Source of the DNA: Bacteroidota bacterium
Lineage (GTDB): Bacteria; Bacteroidota; Bacteroidia; Flavobacteriales; Flavobacteriaceae
Direction: 5' to 3'
DNA: 64,000 nucleotides
NCBI GenBank assembly: GCA_027621505.1
Contig: JAQCBK010000003.1
Location: 1 to 64,000, forward strand
In this document: in pieces, positions 7,533 through 17,134 of the stretch
Layout of the letters: each line of letters begins with the position of its first letter
Numbering within the stretch: position 1 is the stretch's first letter
Program-made: the position numbers and the translations under genes
Notes under the pieces: generated by a model
What the model saw: only the letters and a program-made list of their open reading frames with translations
Database searches by the model: none
Told to the model about the DNA's origin: nothing

Positions 7533-8762
7533 ATGCGTTTATTGTTTGCTTGCCTTTTTTTACTTTTTTACATTTCCCTATGGGGTCAACGCTTTTCGGA
7601 GCGTAAAATCGGAAAGATGATCCAAGAAATCCCTGCCTTAGAGCAAGCCCATGTCGCAATAATCATTGAGCCATTGAACACCTCCAAACCCAAGGCTTTT
7701 TACCAAGGGGATTACTATATGACCCCAGCCTCAAACACCAAGCTACTCACCTATCTCGCTGCAGTTCAAACTTTTGATTCCTTGCCGGCTGTTTTTTTTC
7801 ATCAGCAAGACTCCATCATGCATTTTAAAGCCACTGGCTATCCCTTGTTGTATCATCCTTTTTACCCAGATCCCGATTTGACTTCCTTTTTTGATCAAAA
7901 ATATTCTTGGCAATACCATCCAACAAGCGCTAAACCCCATCCCCATGGATCTGGATGGTCTTGGGATGATTATGCTTATTACTACGCTGCGGAAACAAGT
8001 CCATTTCCCATTCACGGGAACACCTTGGAACTCATAGGAAGCCCCACCAATTTTCAATTTACTCCTCAAGCTTTTGAAATGGAGATGGTTTTGGACAGCC
8101 GCTCCAAAAAACTTCACAGGAAAAAATCCCATAATCGTTTTTATTTCAACCCTAATAAACTAAGTGAAAGAGATACCCTCTACCACCCCTTTATCACCAG
8201 TGATAGTTTGTTTGTTCGCCTGCTTCAAGAGCAAATAAATCATCCGGTAAGCCTTCTGGAGGCATCCAAACCCGAAATCCAGTGGGAAGTGTTGAATTCC
8301 AAACAAGAAGCAATGCTCTACAAGGCACTTCTTCAAGAAAGTGACAATGGCGTCGCAGAGGCCCTATTGAACATGATCGCTCTAAGTCAATTCGATGAAA
8401 TGGATGTACCAAAAGCAATCGATTCCCTAAAATCAAAATGGAAATCATGGTTGCCCGACCCCATTGAATGGGTGGACGGATCTGGAATTTCCCGTTACAA
8501 TATGATTACCCCACGAACATTAATAGCCGTTTTAAAAAAAATACATCAAAAAGTAGGGCCAGACACCATCAAGGATTATTTTCCAAAAAGTGCTTCTTCA
8601 GGAACCTTAAGGCACAATCATAACCTATCCGGTTTTTGGTTCAGTCCCAAGGGTAATGCCTATGTATTTTCAATCATGGTAAATCATTATACAGCCCCAA
8701 CAGGAGAAATTAGAGCGGCGATTAGCGAACTGATAAGACAATTTCAAAAAAAACTAAAATAG
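7533..8762 (+). CDS. PBP4-like D-alanyl-D-alanine carboxypeptidase, KTG box lost
   Basis: The 409-residue S13-family protein has a signal peptide (1-19, ending LWGQ). It keeps the active-site SxxK as S67-N-T-K70 and the second motif as S270-D-N, followed by the conserved WVDGSGISRYN segment near 313-323. The third box, normally KTG before TL, is S355-S-G, and the part that usually separates a first GTL from KTGTL appears to be missing. Intact members trim or cleave peptidoglycan cross-links in the periplasm. Loss of the KTG lysine should cripple this activity, so the protein may be inactive or have a binding role. The frame is open from a GTG at 7512, but the ATG at 7533 starts directly at the signal peptide and is preferred. 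Confidence 0.8.
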   Translation: MRLLFACLFLLFYISLWGQRFSERKIGKMIQEIPALEQAHVAIIIEPLNTSKPKAFYQGDYYMTPASNTKLLTYLAAVQTFDSLPAVFFHQQDSIMHFKATGYPLLYHPFYPDPDLTSFFDQKYSWQYHPTSAKPHPHGSGWSWDDYAYYYAAETSPFPIHGNTLELIGSPTNFQFTPQAFEMEMVLDSRSKKLHRKKSHNRFYFNPNKLSERDTLYHPFITSDSLFVRLLQEQINHPVSLLEASKPEIQWEVLNSKQEAMLYKALLQESDNGVAEALLNMIALSQFDEMDVPKAIDSLKSKWKSWLPDPIEWVDGSGISRYNMITPRTLIAVLKKIHQKVGPDTIKDYFPKSASSGTLRHNHNLSGFWFSPKGNAYVFSIMVNHYTAPTGEIRAAISELIRQFQKKLK

Positions 8763-8806
8763 CTTTCAAAATTGTTTATCAATCATAATAATTTAAAAAA
8801 TTTGAC

Positions 8807-10198
8807 ATGAAAATGGGTGCCAAGCGATTTTTAATCTTTTTGTGTTTTACAATCCTAACAAAAGCATTTACACAAAAAAAACTTAGTGATCATCCCCTAC
8901 CTAATGCAGCCCAACTATCGTGGCAAAAAGCAGAGCTAGGAGCCGTATTCCATTATGATCTCCATGTTTTTGACAAAAAAAAGTACCGTCAAACTGGAAT
9001 ATCGGGCAACAGGATCAACCCCATCCCTGACTATCAAATTTTCAATCCAGAACAATTGGACACAGACCAATGGATCAAATCCATCAAGAAAGCAGGATTT
9101 AAATTTGCAATCATCACCGCCACACACGAAACAGGTTTTGCGCTATACCCCTCTAACGTAAACCCCTACAATGTGAAAGCACTAAAATGGAAAGATGGGA
9201 AAGGAGATATTGTGGGGGACTTCATTAACTCCTGCAGGAAATATGGAATCCTACCGGGAATTTATGTTGGAATCCGATGGAATTCTTTTTTTGGAGTACA
9301 TGATTTCAAAGTCAATGGTACTGGAGAATTTCAAAAAAAACGACAGTTATATTACAATCAAATGGTAGAGGGAATGGTAAAAGAGCTCTGTACCCAATAC
9401 GGGCCTCTATTCGAAATATGGTTTGACGGAGGGGCAAGCCATCCCGATCTGGGTGCTCCCGATGTATTGCCGATAGTAAAAAAGTACCAACCCGATTGTT
9501 TGTTCTATCACAACAATCAACTCGCTGAAGCACGCTGGGGGGGCTCAGAGTCAGGAACTGTTCCCTATCCTTGTTGGTCTACCTTCCCCACCCCATACTC
9601 CCATACTGGTGATACCAACACCGATCACATAAATTTGTTAAAACACGGTGACCCAGAGGGAAAATATTGGATGCCTGCCATGTCTGACGCTCCTCTGAGA
9701 GGATACAACGGCAGACACGAATGGTTTTGGGAACCTGGCGACGAAGAACATATCTTCCCCCTCGAAGAACTCATGCATATGTATTATAATTCCGTAGGTC
9801 ATAATTCTACCCTGATCATGGGTCTTACTCCCGACCCAAGAGGTCTTTTGCCCGAAGCCGATGTAAAGCGATTAGAAGAATGGGGTGAAGCCATCGAAAA
9901 AACCTTTTCAAAACCTATTGCTACTACAGCTGTAAAAGGAAAGGAAGTGGCACTAGCATTGAATGGGTCCAAAATCATTCAAAATATAGTCATTCAAGAA
10001 GACATCTCTCAAGGGCAAAGGATCAGGAAATATAATATCCATGGTTTCACAAATGGAAGATGGAGGGTCATTGCAGAGGGGCAAAGTGTTGGACACAAAA
10101 GAATCCATCGTCTCGAGCCCATTGCGGTGGAGCAACTGAGGTTGGAGATCCAAGAAAGTAGCCTGCCCCCTATCGTATCATTTTTTGGGGTCTATTAA
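8807..10198 (+). CDS. Alpha-L-fucosidase, GH29 family, exported
   Basis: The 463-residue protein starts with a signal peptide (about 1-22). The GH29 barrel has ATHETGFALYPSNVNPYNV near 105-123, which replaces the usual KHHDGFxLWxS segment, and the likely nucleophile is D207 in EIWFDGG. The region after about residue 370 looks like the usual C-terminal beta domain. Such enzymes release L-fucose from glycans in the periplasm or outside the cell. No SusC/SusD pair or sulfatase lies beside it, so it is not in an obvious polysaccharide-utilisation locus. The stop codon is part of a perfect hairpin at 10195-10217. Confidence 0.85.
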   Translation: MKMGAKRFLIFLCFTILTKAFTQKKLSDHPLPNAAQLSWQKAELGAVFHYDLHVFDKKKYRQTGISGNRINPIPDYQIFNPEQLDTDQWIKSIKKAGFKFAIITATHETGFALYPSNVNPYNVKALKWKDGKGDIVGDFINSCRKYGILPGIYVGIRWNSFFGVHDFKVNGTGEFQKKRQLYYNQMVEGMVKELCTQYGPLFEIWFDGGASHPDLGAPDVLPIVKKYQPDCLFYHNNQLAEARWGGSESGTVPYPCWSTFPTPYSHTGDTNTDHINLLKHGDPEGKYWMPAMSDAPLRGYNGRHEWFWEPGDEEHIFPLEELMHMYYNSVGHNSTLIMGLTPDPRGLLPEADVKRLEEWGEAIEKTFSKPIATTAVKGKEVALALNGSKIIQNIVIQEDISQGQRIRKYNIHGFTNGRWRVIAEGQSVGHKRIHRLEPIAVEQLRLEIQESSLPPIVSFFGVY

Positions 10199-10217
10199 TC
10201 CTCTGTCAGAGGATTAA
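10195..10217. terminator. Perfect hairpin between convergent fucosidase and yqeY
   Basis: TTAATCCTCT and AGAGGATTAA form a perfect ten-pair stem with a GTC loop. The left arm contains the TAA stop of the fucosidase gene, and the hairpin ends 1 bp before the stop of yqeY. A second small hairpin (ACTAAG/CTTAGT, 10218-10231) followed by TTTT lies next to it. Together they probably terminate both genes. Confidence 0.6.
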
Positions 10218-10218
10218 A

Positions 10219-10671
10219 CTAAGAACTTAGTTTTTGCTTGACGATATTGGAGATGGTTTTTCCATCGGCTTTCCCTGCCATTTCTTTACTGGCCATCCCC
10301 ATAACCTTACCCATATCTTTCATTCCCTGCGCATCGGTTTTTGTAATAATATCATCCACTATTTTTTCGATGGCCTCTTCAGACAATTGTTCGGGTAAAA
10401 ATTGGGCGATGACTTCGGCTTGTGCATCTTCTGGAGCGGCCAAATCCTCCCGATTTTGTTCTCGGTAGATTCCCGCACTGTCTTTTCTTTGCTTTACTAA
10501 TTTTTGGAGCAGCTTAATTTCATCTTCCTCAGACAATTCAGCATCGCCAACTCCAGAGGTTTTTGCTAACAATACTGCTGATTTTATCGCCCTGAGCGCC
10601 TCAAGCTTAAGTACATCTTTTGCCCGCATGGCAGCTTTGAGTTCATCGGTTAGGTTATGGAGTAATGACAT
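10219..10671 (-). CDS. yqeY: GatB/YqeY domain protein
   Basis: The 150-residue protein is a stand-alone YqeY domain, the tail domain also found on the GatB subunit of aspartyl/glutamyl-tRNA amidotransferase. The regions LKAAMRAKDVLKLEALRAIKSA (start) and GKADGKTISNIVKQKL (end) are typical, and the length fits the family (about 150). It begins 5 bp after ftsZ stops and probably ends the dcw transcript. The role of the free-standing domain is not established; binding to tRNA is assumed from GatB. Confidence 0.9.
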   Translation of the reverse strand: MSLLHNLTDELKAAMRAKDVLKLEALRAIKSAVLLAKTSGVGDAELSEEDEIKLLQKLVKQRKDSAGIYREQNREDLAAPEDAQAEVIAQFLPEQLSEEAIEKIVDDIITKTDAQGMKDMGKVMGMASKEMAGKADGKTISNIVKQKLSS

Positions 10672-10676
10672 ATGGT

Positions 10677-12668
10677 TTAATCTACGTTATCGTGTAAAAA
10701 AGAATTGTTAGACCTTAATTGGATTTCATCGTCCTCATCATTATCCACTGACAAACGGGAGTGATTCGTTTCAGTTCTAGGGGATTCATCCAACTCTAAC
10801 CCCATTCTCTTGTAGGCGGGTTGTTTTTCAAATTCATCGATTTTACTCATACTGTGCTTAAAAGCATGGTTGAATTTTTTCAAATGCTCTTTCCTTTTTT
10901 CATTTTCTTCCAGAGTGGTTTGATCAATGGATTGATCGAAGGGAGAATTTTCATAAGGTGAGGTTGTTTGATCATCGAAGTCCAAAGAAGGGGCAGTCTC
11001 AGTTTTCTCTGCTGGTTCAAATTTGAAGTCTAGGGATTCTTCAATTAGTTCCTCCTTCTGAGGCTCCTGATCCCCTTCGGACAAGGTATGAACTATTTTC
11101 TCAGAAGAGGACGTCTCTTCTTCCTGACTCAAAGGCATGCCAAAGTCAAATGTAAATTGATTTTCCTCCTCGGCATCCACTGCTTCCATTCCAACGACAT
11201 CAAGGTTGAGCACTTCTTCATCCAAATCATTGATGACAAACTCCTGTTCAATATCTGCAATATCTGTTTTAATAGGAGTTATTTCTGCCAGCTGCTCTTG
11301 TTCTAAAAGCTCATAAACCACCTCCATATCATTAATTTCATCAATACTCATCTCCAATTCCTCCTCGGTTTGAACTTCTTCTACCTCGTATGGAGAAACC
11401 GTTTCTGCAACGACAGAAATAGAAAACAAATCCCCTTCATCATCCAGATCATTATCATCTTCATCATCATCGATGTCTTGGGTAAAATCGGTTGCCAATA
11501 CTTCTTCTTGGAAATCCGGTTCGGCTGACGAAATTTCCGGCTCATTTAGACTCCTTTCATCAGAGGCGAAGTCGATGAGGGGAACAGGCTTGTCTTGACT
11601 TCCCATTAGCTCGTGTTCCGAGCTTTGGTCTTCCTCTAAGGTATGGATGATTTTTTTGGCTTCCGTATTTACAATTTGGTGTTGCTGATCCTCCCCAAAA
11701 CCCGTTGCGATGATGGTTACGGCTATTGAACTTCCCAAGTTTTGATCCTCACCAACACCCATGATGATATTGGTTTCATTCCCGGCCTCGGTCTGTATGT
11801 ATTCATTAATTTCTCCAATTTCGTCAATGGTAATTTCCTCATTTCCTGAAACAATAAGAAGAAGTACGTTTTTGCAACCTGTAATTTTATTGTCATTCAA
11901 TAAAGGGGAATCCAAAGCATTGATAATTGCGTCGTGGGCACGATTGGCTCCGCTTGCGACTCCAGAACCCATAATGGCAGTTCCACTGTCTTTTAGGACT
12001 GTTTTTGCGTCTTTGAGGTCAATGTTTTGACGATAGTGGTGGGTAATCACTTCTGCAATGCCTCGGGCTGCTTTAGAGAGCACCTCATCTGCCTTGGAAA
12101 AGCCAGCTTTAAAGCCCAAATTACCATAGACCTCTCTGAGCTTATTGTTATTGATAACAATGAGTGCGTCAACGTTTTGTTTGATTTTCTCTAAGCCATC
12201 TTCCGCCTGTTCTGATCTTACTTTACCCTCAAATTGGAAAGGTATGGTAACAATTCCTACGGTAAGAATGTCCATTTCTTTGGCCATTTTTGCAATGATG
12301 GGTGCAGCTCCTGTGCCTGTTCCTCCGCCCATTCCCGCGGTGATGAAAACCATCTTGGTATGGGTCGCCAATAGGGTTTTGATGTCATCAAGACTTTCCT
12401 CTGCCGCCAAGGCACCCACTTCAGGATTGGCGCCAGCACCTAATCCTTCCGTCAAGGAAGCCCCTAATTGAATTTTGATCGGTACAGGACTTTCGTTGAG
12501 GGCCTGTGCATCGGTATTGGTGATTACAAAATCAACCCCATTAATGCCTTGTTGAAACATATGGTTGATGGCATTGCTACCCCCTCCACCTACACCAATG
12601 ACTTTGATGACATTGCTTTTATTTTTGGGTAAATCAAAACTAAAATTATTACTCATTTCAGATTCCAT
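10677..12668 (-). CDS. ftsZ: Cell division GTPase FtsZ with long acidic tail
   Basis: FtsZ polymerises into the division ring under the inner membrane. The N-terminal half carries the tubulin-type GTP site with GGGTGTG at 114-120 and VGGGGSN at 26-32. After about residue 330 comes an unusually long linker rich in Glu and Asp, then a conserved C-terminal block (FEKQPAYKRMG ... SFLHDNVD). At 663 residues it is far longer than the roughly 380 of E. coli FtsZ, but long tails are usual in Flavobacteriia. The first ATG (12668) is used; a second at 12656 is possible. It sits 10 bp after ftsA in the usual ftsA-ftsZ order. Confidence 0.97.
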   Translation of the reverse strand: MESEMSNNFSFDLPKNKSNVIKVIGVGGGGSNAINHMFQQGINGVDFVITNTDAQALNESPVPIKIQLGASLTEGLGAGANPEVGALAAEESLDDIKTLLATHTKMVFITAGMGGGTGTGAAPIIAKMAKEMDILTVGIVTIPFQFEGKVRSEQAEDGLEKIKQNVDALIVINNNKLREVYGNLGFKAGFSKADEVLSKAARGIAEVITHHYRQNIDLKDAKTVLKDSGTAIMGSGVASGANRAHDAIINALDSPLLNDNKITGCKNVLLLIVSGNEEITIDEIGEINEYIQTEAGNETNIIMGVGEDQNLGSSIAVTIIATGFGEDQQHQIVNTEAKKIIHTLEEDQSSEHELMGSQDKPVPLIDFASDERSLNEPEISSAEPDFQEEVLATDFTQDIDDDEDDNDLDDEGDLFSISVVAETVSPYEVEEVQTEEELEMSIDEINDMEVVYELLEQEQLAEITPIKTDIADIEQEFVINDLDEEVLNLDVVGMEAVDAEEENQFTFDFGMPLSQEEETSSSEKIVHTLSEGDQEPQKEELIEESLDFKFEPAEKTETAPSLDFDDQTTSPYENSPFDQSIDQTTLEENEKRKEHLKKFNHAFKHSMSKIDEFEKQPAYKRMGLELDESPRTETNHSRLSVDNDEDDEIQLRSNNSFLHDNVD

Positions 12669-12678
12669 TGCAGTGTAT

Positions 12679-14007
12679 TTAAGCGTTATCTAAAAATTCT
12701 TTAAACTTCTCCACCCATCGATCCAATATTGTTTTTCTTCTGGATGAAATGGGGATGGACGCTCCAGCACCCTCGGTAGGTTGATTTTGATTCTCTTCAT
12801 CAATTAGGGATTCAGCAGTGGGTTCTTCACCAGTTTCGTCAATGGTCTGATCCTCCAATGCATTCAAAAGCAAACCAACTGCTGTAGCCAAAATAGGACT
12901 GGTATCAGATTTTTGGGTATCCCCAGCCAGGTGTTCGTTAGGAAATCCAATTCGGGTATCCATACCGGTAATGTATTCCACCAATTGCTTTAAGTGTTTC
13001 AATTGACTACCCCCGCCCGTCAAAACTACACCACCAATTAATTTTTTCTTTTGATCATCATGCCCGTAGTTCTTGATTTCCAAATACACTTGTTCGATGA
13101 TCTCTACCACTCTTGCATTAATGATTTTTGACAGGGTTTTTAGGGAGATCTCTTTGGGTTCTCTTCCCCTTAGCCCTGGAATGGAAACAATTTCGGAGTC
13201 TTTGTTTTCTCCAGGCCAAGCGGAACCAAACTTAACTTTCAGAAGCTCTGCTTGTTTTTCAATGATGGAGCACCCCTCTTTGATGTCCTCCGTAATGACA
13301 TTACCACCAAATGGAATGACAGCAGTATGACGAATGATTCCATCTTTAAAAATGGCCAAATCAGTGGTGCCACCACCGATATCTATCAATGCCACCCCAG
13401 CTTCTTTTTCCTCTTGGCTCAAAACGGCTTCAGAGGAGGCCAAAGGTTCAAGGGTAATGTTTTTCATGGACAAACCAGCACTTTTGACACACCTCCCGAT
13501 ATTTTTAATGGAAAAAACTTGCCCCACAACAACGTGGAAATTGGCCTCTAACCTTCCACCATACATCCCGATGGGCTCCTTGATATCGGCCTGACCGTCT
13601 ACCTTAAATTCTTGTGGTAAAACGTGAATAATTTCTTCTCCAGGAAGCATCACCAGTTTATAAACCTGTTGAATGAGGCGTTCAACATCCTCCTGTGAAA
13701 TGACTTCTTGGGGATTCTTGCGCGTAATGTAGTCACTGTGCTGAAGGCTCCGTATGTGTTGTCCAGCGATCCCAACAACTACCTCGTTGATCTGCTGACC
13801 TGAAATTACTTTTGCCTCCTCTACCGCTTGTTGAATGGATTGAATGGTTTGGGTGATATTGTTAACAACACCCCTGTGTACTCCCAAACTTTTGGACTTT
13901 CCAATACCGTGAATTACAACCTTACCAAATTCATTTTTTTCACCTACCATGGCAACGATTTTGGTGGTTCCGATATCAAGTCCTACTGATACATTTGAAT
14001 AACTCAT
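12679..14007 (-). CDS. ftsA: Cell division protein FtsA
   Basis: FtsA is an actin-like ATPase that tethers FtsZ to the membrane and recruits later division proteins. The 442-residue product shows VGLDIGTTKIVAMVGE at the start, the second phosphate motif LIDIGGGTTDLAIF in the middle, and VVLTGGGSQLKHL further on. The last residues (RKTILDRWVEKFKEFLDN) form the expected amphipathic membrane-targeting helix. It follows ftsQ by 9 bp and precedes ftsZ by 10 bp in one transcript. Confidence 0.97.
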   Translation of the reverse strand: MSYSNVSVGLDIGTTKIVAMVGEKNEFGKVVIHGIGKSKSLGVHRGVVNNITQTIQSIQQAVEEAKVISGQQINEVVVGIAGQHIRSLQHSDYITRKNPQEVISQEDVERLIQQVYKLVMLPGEEIIHVLPQEFKVDGQADIKEPIGMYGGRLEANFHVVVGQVFSIKNIGRCVKSAGLSMKNITLEPLASSEAVLSQEEKEAGVALIDIGGGTTDLAIFKDGIIRHTAVIPFGGNVITEDIKEGCSIIEKQAELLKVKFGSAWPGENKDSEIVSIPGLRGREPKEISLKTLSKIINARVVEIIEQVYLEIKNYGHDDQKKKLIGGVVLTGGGSQLKHLKQLVEYITGMDTRIGFPNEHLAGDTQKSDTSPILATAVGLLLNALEDQTIDETGEEPTAESLIDEENQNQPTEGAGASIPISSRRKTILDRWVEKFKEFLDNA

Positions 14008-14016
14008 ATTGTTGAT

Positions 14017-14724
14017 TTAAGATCCAACTACTTGATTTTTATATTTTAAATTGACCAAGGAATATTCCTTGTCTAACTTGTAATTGTCGTAGTAAGCACA
14101 AAAAACTTTCAGTTTTGAGAGTTTTTCCTCCATACGACGGATTTGACCAATTTCTACCTCAAAACCGTAGGAACGCAATCCAATAAAAAAAGATTCGGAG
14201 CGAAAATAAATTGAAGCCAATTCGTTCCTTAAAAAAGGATCGGCGTTGAAGTAATCAATCAATGCTAATACATCCGATTTTTGACCTGGTTCTAAACCTC
14301 CAAAGTAAACCGGAACCTTTGGGGTGTATTTACTGGACAGGGGAATTAAATTCCCTGCATTATCCATATAAAATTTATCAGGTCCTTGTATCCTTGCAAC
14401 CGCCTTTTTTTCTTCTAAACTAACGCCTAAAATTCCATTTTGAAAATGATAAACTTCTGCGTTTTTAACATAAGGATTGGTTTCTAAAAAGGATTCAAGC
14501 ATACTCAAAACTAAACTATCTTTGGCCTTCCACGGAAGGACCCCTTTCTTTTGTATTAACAATTTATTAACGAGAGAGTCGCTCAAAAAGAGAGCGCCAT
14601 TCGATTCAAATTCAATGGCTATTTTTTCGATGGAACGGCCGCTATTCTTGTAATGAGAGAAAAAAGCCAACATCAAAATCAAGCCGAAGACAGTGACAAA
14701 AAATAAATAATTTTTATATCTCAT
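14017..14724 (-). CDS. ftsQ: Cell division protein FtsQ
   Basis: This 235-residue bitopic membrane protein has a short cytoplasmic start, one transmembrane helix (about 5-23) and a periplasmic POTRA/FtsQ-type domain. Similarity to FtsQ of other phyla is weak, but the position between murC and ftsA, the topology and segments such as LETNPYVKNAEVYHFQNGILGV support the call. It links early and late division proteins. The start overlaps the end of murC by 11 bp, suggesting translational coupling. Confidence 0.88.
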   Translation of the reverse strand: MRYKNYLFFVTVFGLILMLAFFSHYKNSGRSIEKIAIEFESNGALFLSDSLVNKLLIQKKGVLPWKAKDSLVLSMLESFLETNPYVKNAEVYHFQNGILGVSLEEKKAVARIQGPDKFYMDNAGNLIPLSSKYTPKVPVYFGGLEPGQKSDVLALIDYFNADPFLRNELASIYFRSESFFIGLRSYGFEVEIGQIRRMEEKLSKLKVFCAYYDNYKLDKEYSLVNLKYKNQVVGS

Positions 14725-16051
14725 TTATCTGTTTTTTTTTAAGTTTTTGTACGTGGGTTCCTATGTCCCCTGCCCCTAATGTCAAAACCAAATCCACATC
14801 TGATTGAAGAACTGTCAAATGAAAATCTTTGTCCCTTATTATTCTCTTATTCTTGTTTTTTATTCGTTCCAACAAAACATCTGAACTGACCCCTTCAATC
14901 GGTTTTTCACGGGCAGGATAAATGTCCATCAGAACGATTTCATCAAATGGATCGAGGACTTGGGCAAAATCCTCCATAAAATCTTGAGTTCGGGAAAATA
15001 AGTGGGGCTGGAACACAACCAAATTTCTTTTATCAGGATAAAATTCAGTAACCGTTTGAAACACTGCTCTGATTTCTGTAGGGTGATGGGCGTAATCATC
15101 AATCAAAAGTTTATTTTCTAGAGCAATCAGCTCCATTCTTCGATAGATGCCCTTAAAAGTACCCAATGCTGGCAAGGCTTTTTCCATTGGCAATCCTGCA
15201 ATTTCCAGCAAGGCAAGGGCGGCAATTGCATTGGATAAATTATGCCTGCCAATAGCACTTAGATAGATCCCATCATGGACTTTCCCAGGTGTAACCAAAT
15301 CAAATAGATAACCCGATTTTACGGGATGAATATTTTTTGCAAAATACTCTGCTTTTTCCTCTATCGCATAAGAGACCCCCTCCAATTCCAACCCTTTCGC
15401 CATTACCACTTTTTGATCAACCAAATCAGCAAATTTTTGAAAAGCTTTTATCATATTGGATTGATTGCCATACACGTCCAAGTGGTCTTCATCCATCGAG
15501 GTAACGCAGGCAAAATCTGGACTCAGTTGATGAAAAGAGTAATCGTACTCATCTGCCTCCACAATTGAATATTCATTTCCACTGGAAATAAAGTTACTTT
15601 GAAAAGCGTTCATTATCCCCCCCAAAAAGGCGGTAAATTCCAAATTCAAATAAGCAAACAGATGGGTCAATATTGAGGCGGTAGTCGTTTTTCCGTGTGT
15701 ACCAGCCACGGCAAAAAGGGTGGTATTAGCGGTAACTTCACCCAAGAGCACCGCTCTTTTTTTGATATTGTTTCCTTGGGTTTTGAAGTAGTTGAGTTGT
15801 GAATGATCTTTAGGCAATGCGGGGGTATAAACGATTTGGGTGTCTGGGGTTCTAAAATCCTCCGGTAGGGCCGAAATGGAATCCTCGAAAACCACAGGAA
15901 TACCCATGCTGATCAATTGCTCAGTAATGTTGCTTGGGGTTTTGTCATAGCCCATCACCCTTTCACCTTGCTCGTACAGATATTTGGCCAAGGCAGACAT
16001 TCCTATCCCTCCTATTCCTAAAAAACAATATTTCTTTTGTACTCGGTTCAT
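14714..16051 (-). CDS. murC: UDP-N-acetylmuramate--L-alanine ligase MurC
   Basis: MurC adds L-alanine to UDP-MurNAc in the cytoplasm, the first step of the stem peptide. The 445-residue protein has the N-terminal UDP-binding loop FLGIGGIGMSALA, the ATP loop GTHGKTTTAS near 120, and the Mur-ligase signature ending with DDYAHHPTEI. It directly abuts murG upstream (1 bp apart) and overlaps ftsQ downstream. Confidence 0.97.
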   Translation of the reverse strand: MNRVQKKYCFLGIGGIGMSALAKYLYEQGERVMGYDKTPSNITEQLISMGIPVVFEDSISALPEDFRTPDTQIVYTPALPKDHSQLNYFKTQGNNIKKRAVLLGEVTANTTLFAVAGTHGKTTTASILTHLFAYLNLEFTAFLGGIMNAFQSNFISSGNEYSIVEADEYDYSFHQLSPDFACVTSMDEDHLDVYGNQSNMIKAFQKFADLVDQKVVMAKGLELEGVSYAIEEKAEYFAKNIHPVKSGYLFDLVTPGKVHDGIYLSAIGRHNLSNAIAALALLEIAGLPMEKALPALGTFKGIYRRMELIALENKLLIDDYAHHPTEIRAVFQTVTEFYPDKRNLVVFQPHLFSRTQDFMEDFAQVLDPFDEIVLMDIYPAREKPIEGVSSDVLLERIKNKNKRIIRDKDFHLTVLQSDVDLVLTLGAGDIGTHVQKLKKKQINEI

Positions 16052-17134
16052 TTACAACAGTCCTTCAATTAGATCTACAATTTGAGCAGTGGCGTTGGGC
16101 TGTGCCAATTTTTTTAAACTTTTGGACATCTCCTTTTGTCTATCAGGAACCAAAAGCTGGTTAAAGACTTCTTCAAAATCCCGCTCTAAATTTTTTTCCT
16201 CAACGACCAAAGCCGCCCCCTCATTGGCCATGGCCATGGCATTGTGGTACTGATGATTTTCTGCGACATTGGGAGAGGGAATCAACAACACCGGACGGGC
16301 GGCACAACAAAGCTCTGAAAGTGTTCCGGCACCTGATCTTGAAATGATCATGTCCGCCGCAGCATAAAGCCAGTCCATCTCCCCTACAAACGGTATGACT
16401 TGGACTGTTTCCGATTGGAGTTTTTGGTACTGATCATAATACAGCTTCCCGCATTGCCAGATCAGTTGTAACTTCTTTTTTTGAAAGGTTTCCAAATGCG
16501 AAGCGACCAACTCGTTGATCTTTCTCGCACCCAAACTACCCCCCAAAACCACCAAAGTGGTTTGATCCGGCTGGAGTTTGAAAAAAGCTTTGGCATCCTT
16601 GCGAGGGTACTTTTGCAGGGATATAGATTTTCGGATGGGATTTCCTGTGTGATGCAATTTATTTTTGGGGAAAAATCTTTCCAGCCCTGAATAGGCAACT
16701 GCGATGGCATTTGCATTTTTGGACAATAGTTTATTGGTAATTCCAGGATAAGAGTTTTGTTCTTGGATGAGGGTTGGAATTTTGAATAAGCTGGCCATAA
16801 AAAGCAGTGGTCCACTTGCATAGCCCCCGGTTCCCACTGCCACCGATGGTCTATATCTTAGTAAGATAAAAATGGATTTTATAAGACTTAAAAATAATTT
16901 CAATGGAAAAATGAGGTTTTTAAGGCTCACCGCTCGTTGAAGACCGTCAATCCAAAGTCCAATGATTTTATATCCTGCTTGGGGTACTTTGTTCATTTCA
17001 ATTCTGCCCAAGGCGCCCACAAACAAAATCTCCGTATGCTGATTGCGTAACTTGATTTCCTCAGCAATCGCCAATGCTGGAAACAAATGCCCTCCAGTTC
17101 CTCCACCTGATATGATCACTTTATAGGGTTTCAC
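16052..17134 (-). CDS. murG: UDP-GlcNAc:lipid I transferase MurG
   Basis: MurG adds N-acetylglucosamine to lipid I at the inner face of the membrane to make lipid II. The 360-residue protein begins with the glycine-rich loop SGGGTGGHLFPALAIAE. It has a second loop VLGGSLGARKINE and the donor-site region ISRSGAGTLSELCCAARPVLLIPSP. Its start overlaps ftsW by 14 bp. Confidence 0.97.
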   Translation of the reverse strand: MKPYKVIISGGGTGGHLFPALAIAEEIKLRNQHTEILFVGALGRIEMNKVPQAGYKIIGLWIDGLQRAVSLKNLIFPLKLFLSLIKSIFILLRYRPSVAVGTGGYASGPLLFMASLFKIPTLIQEQNSYPGITNKLLSKNANAIAVAYSGLERFFPKNKLHHTGNPIRKSISLQKYPRKDAKAFFKLQPDQTTLVVLGGSLGARKINELVASHLETFQKKKLQLIWQCGKLYYDQYQKLQSETVQVIPFVGEMDWLYAAADMIISRSGAGTLSELCCAARPVLLIPSPNVAENHQYHNAMAMANEGAALVVEEKNLERDFEEVFNQLLVPDRQKEMSKSLKKLAQPNATAQIVDLIEGLL

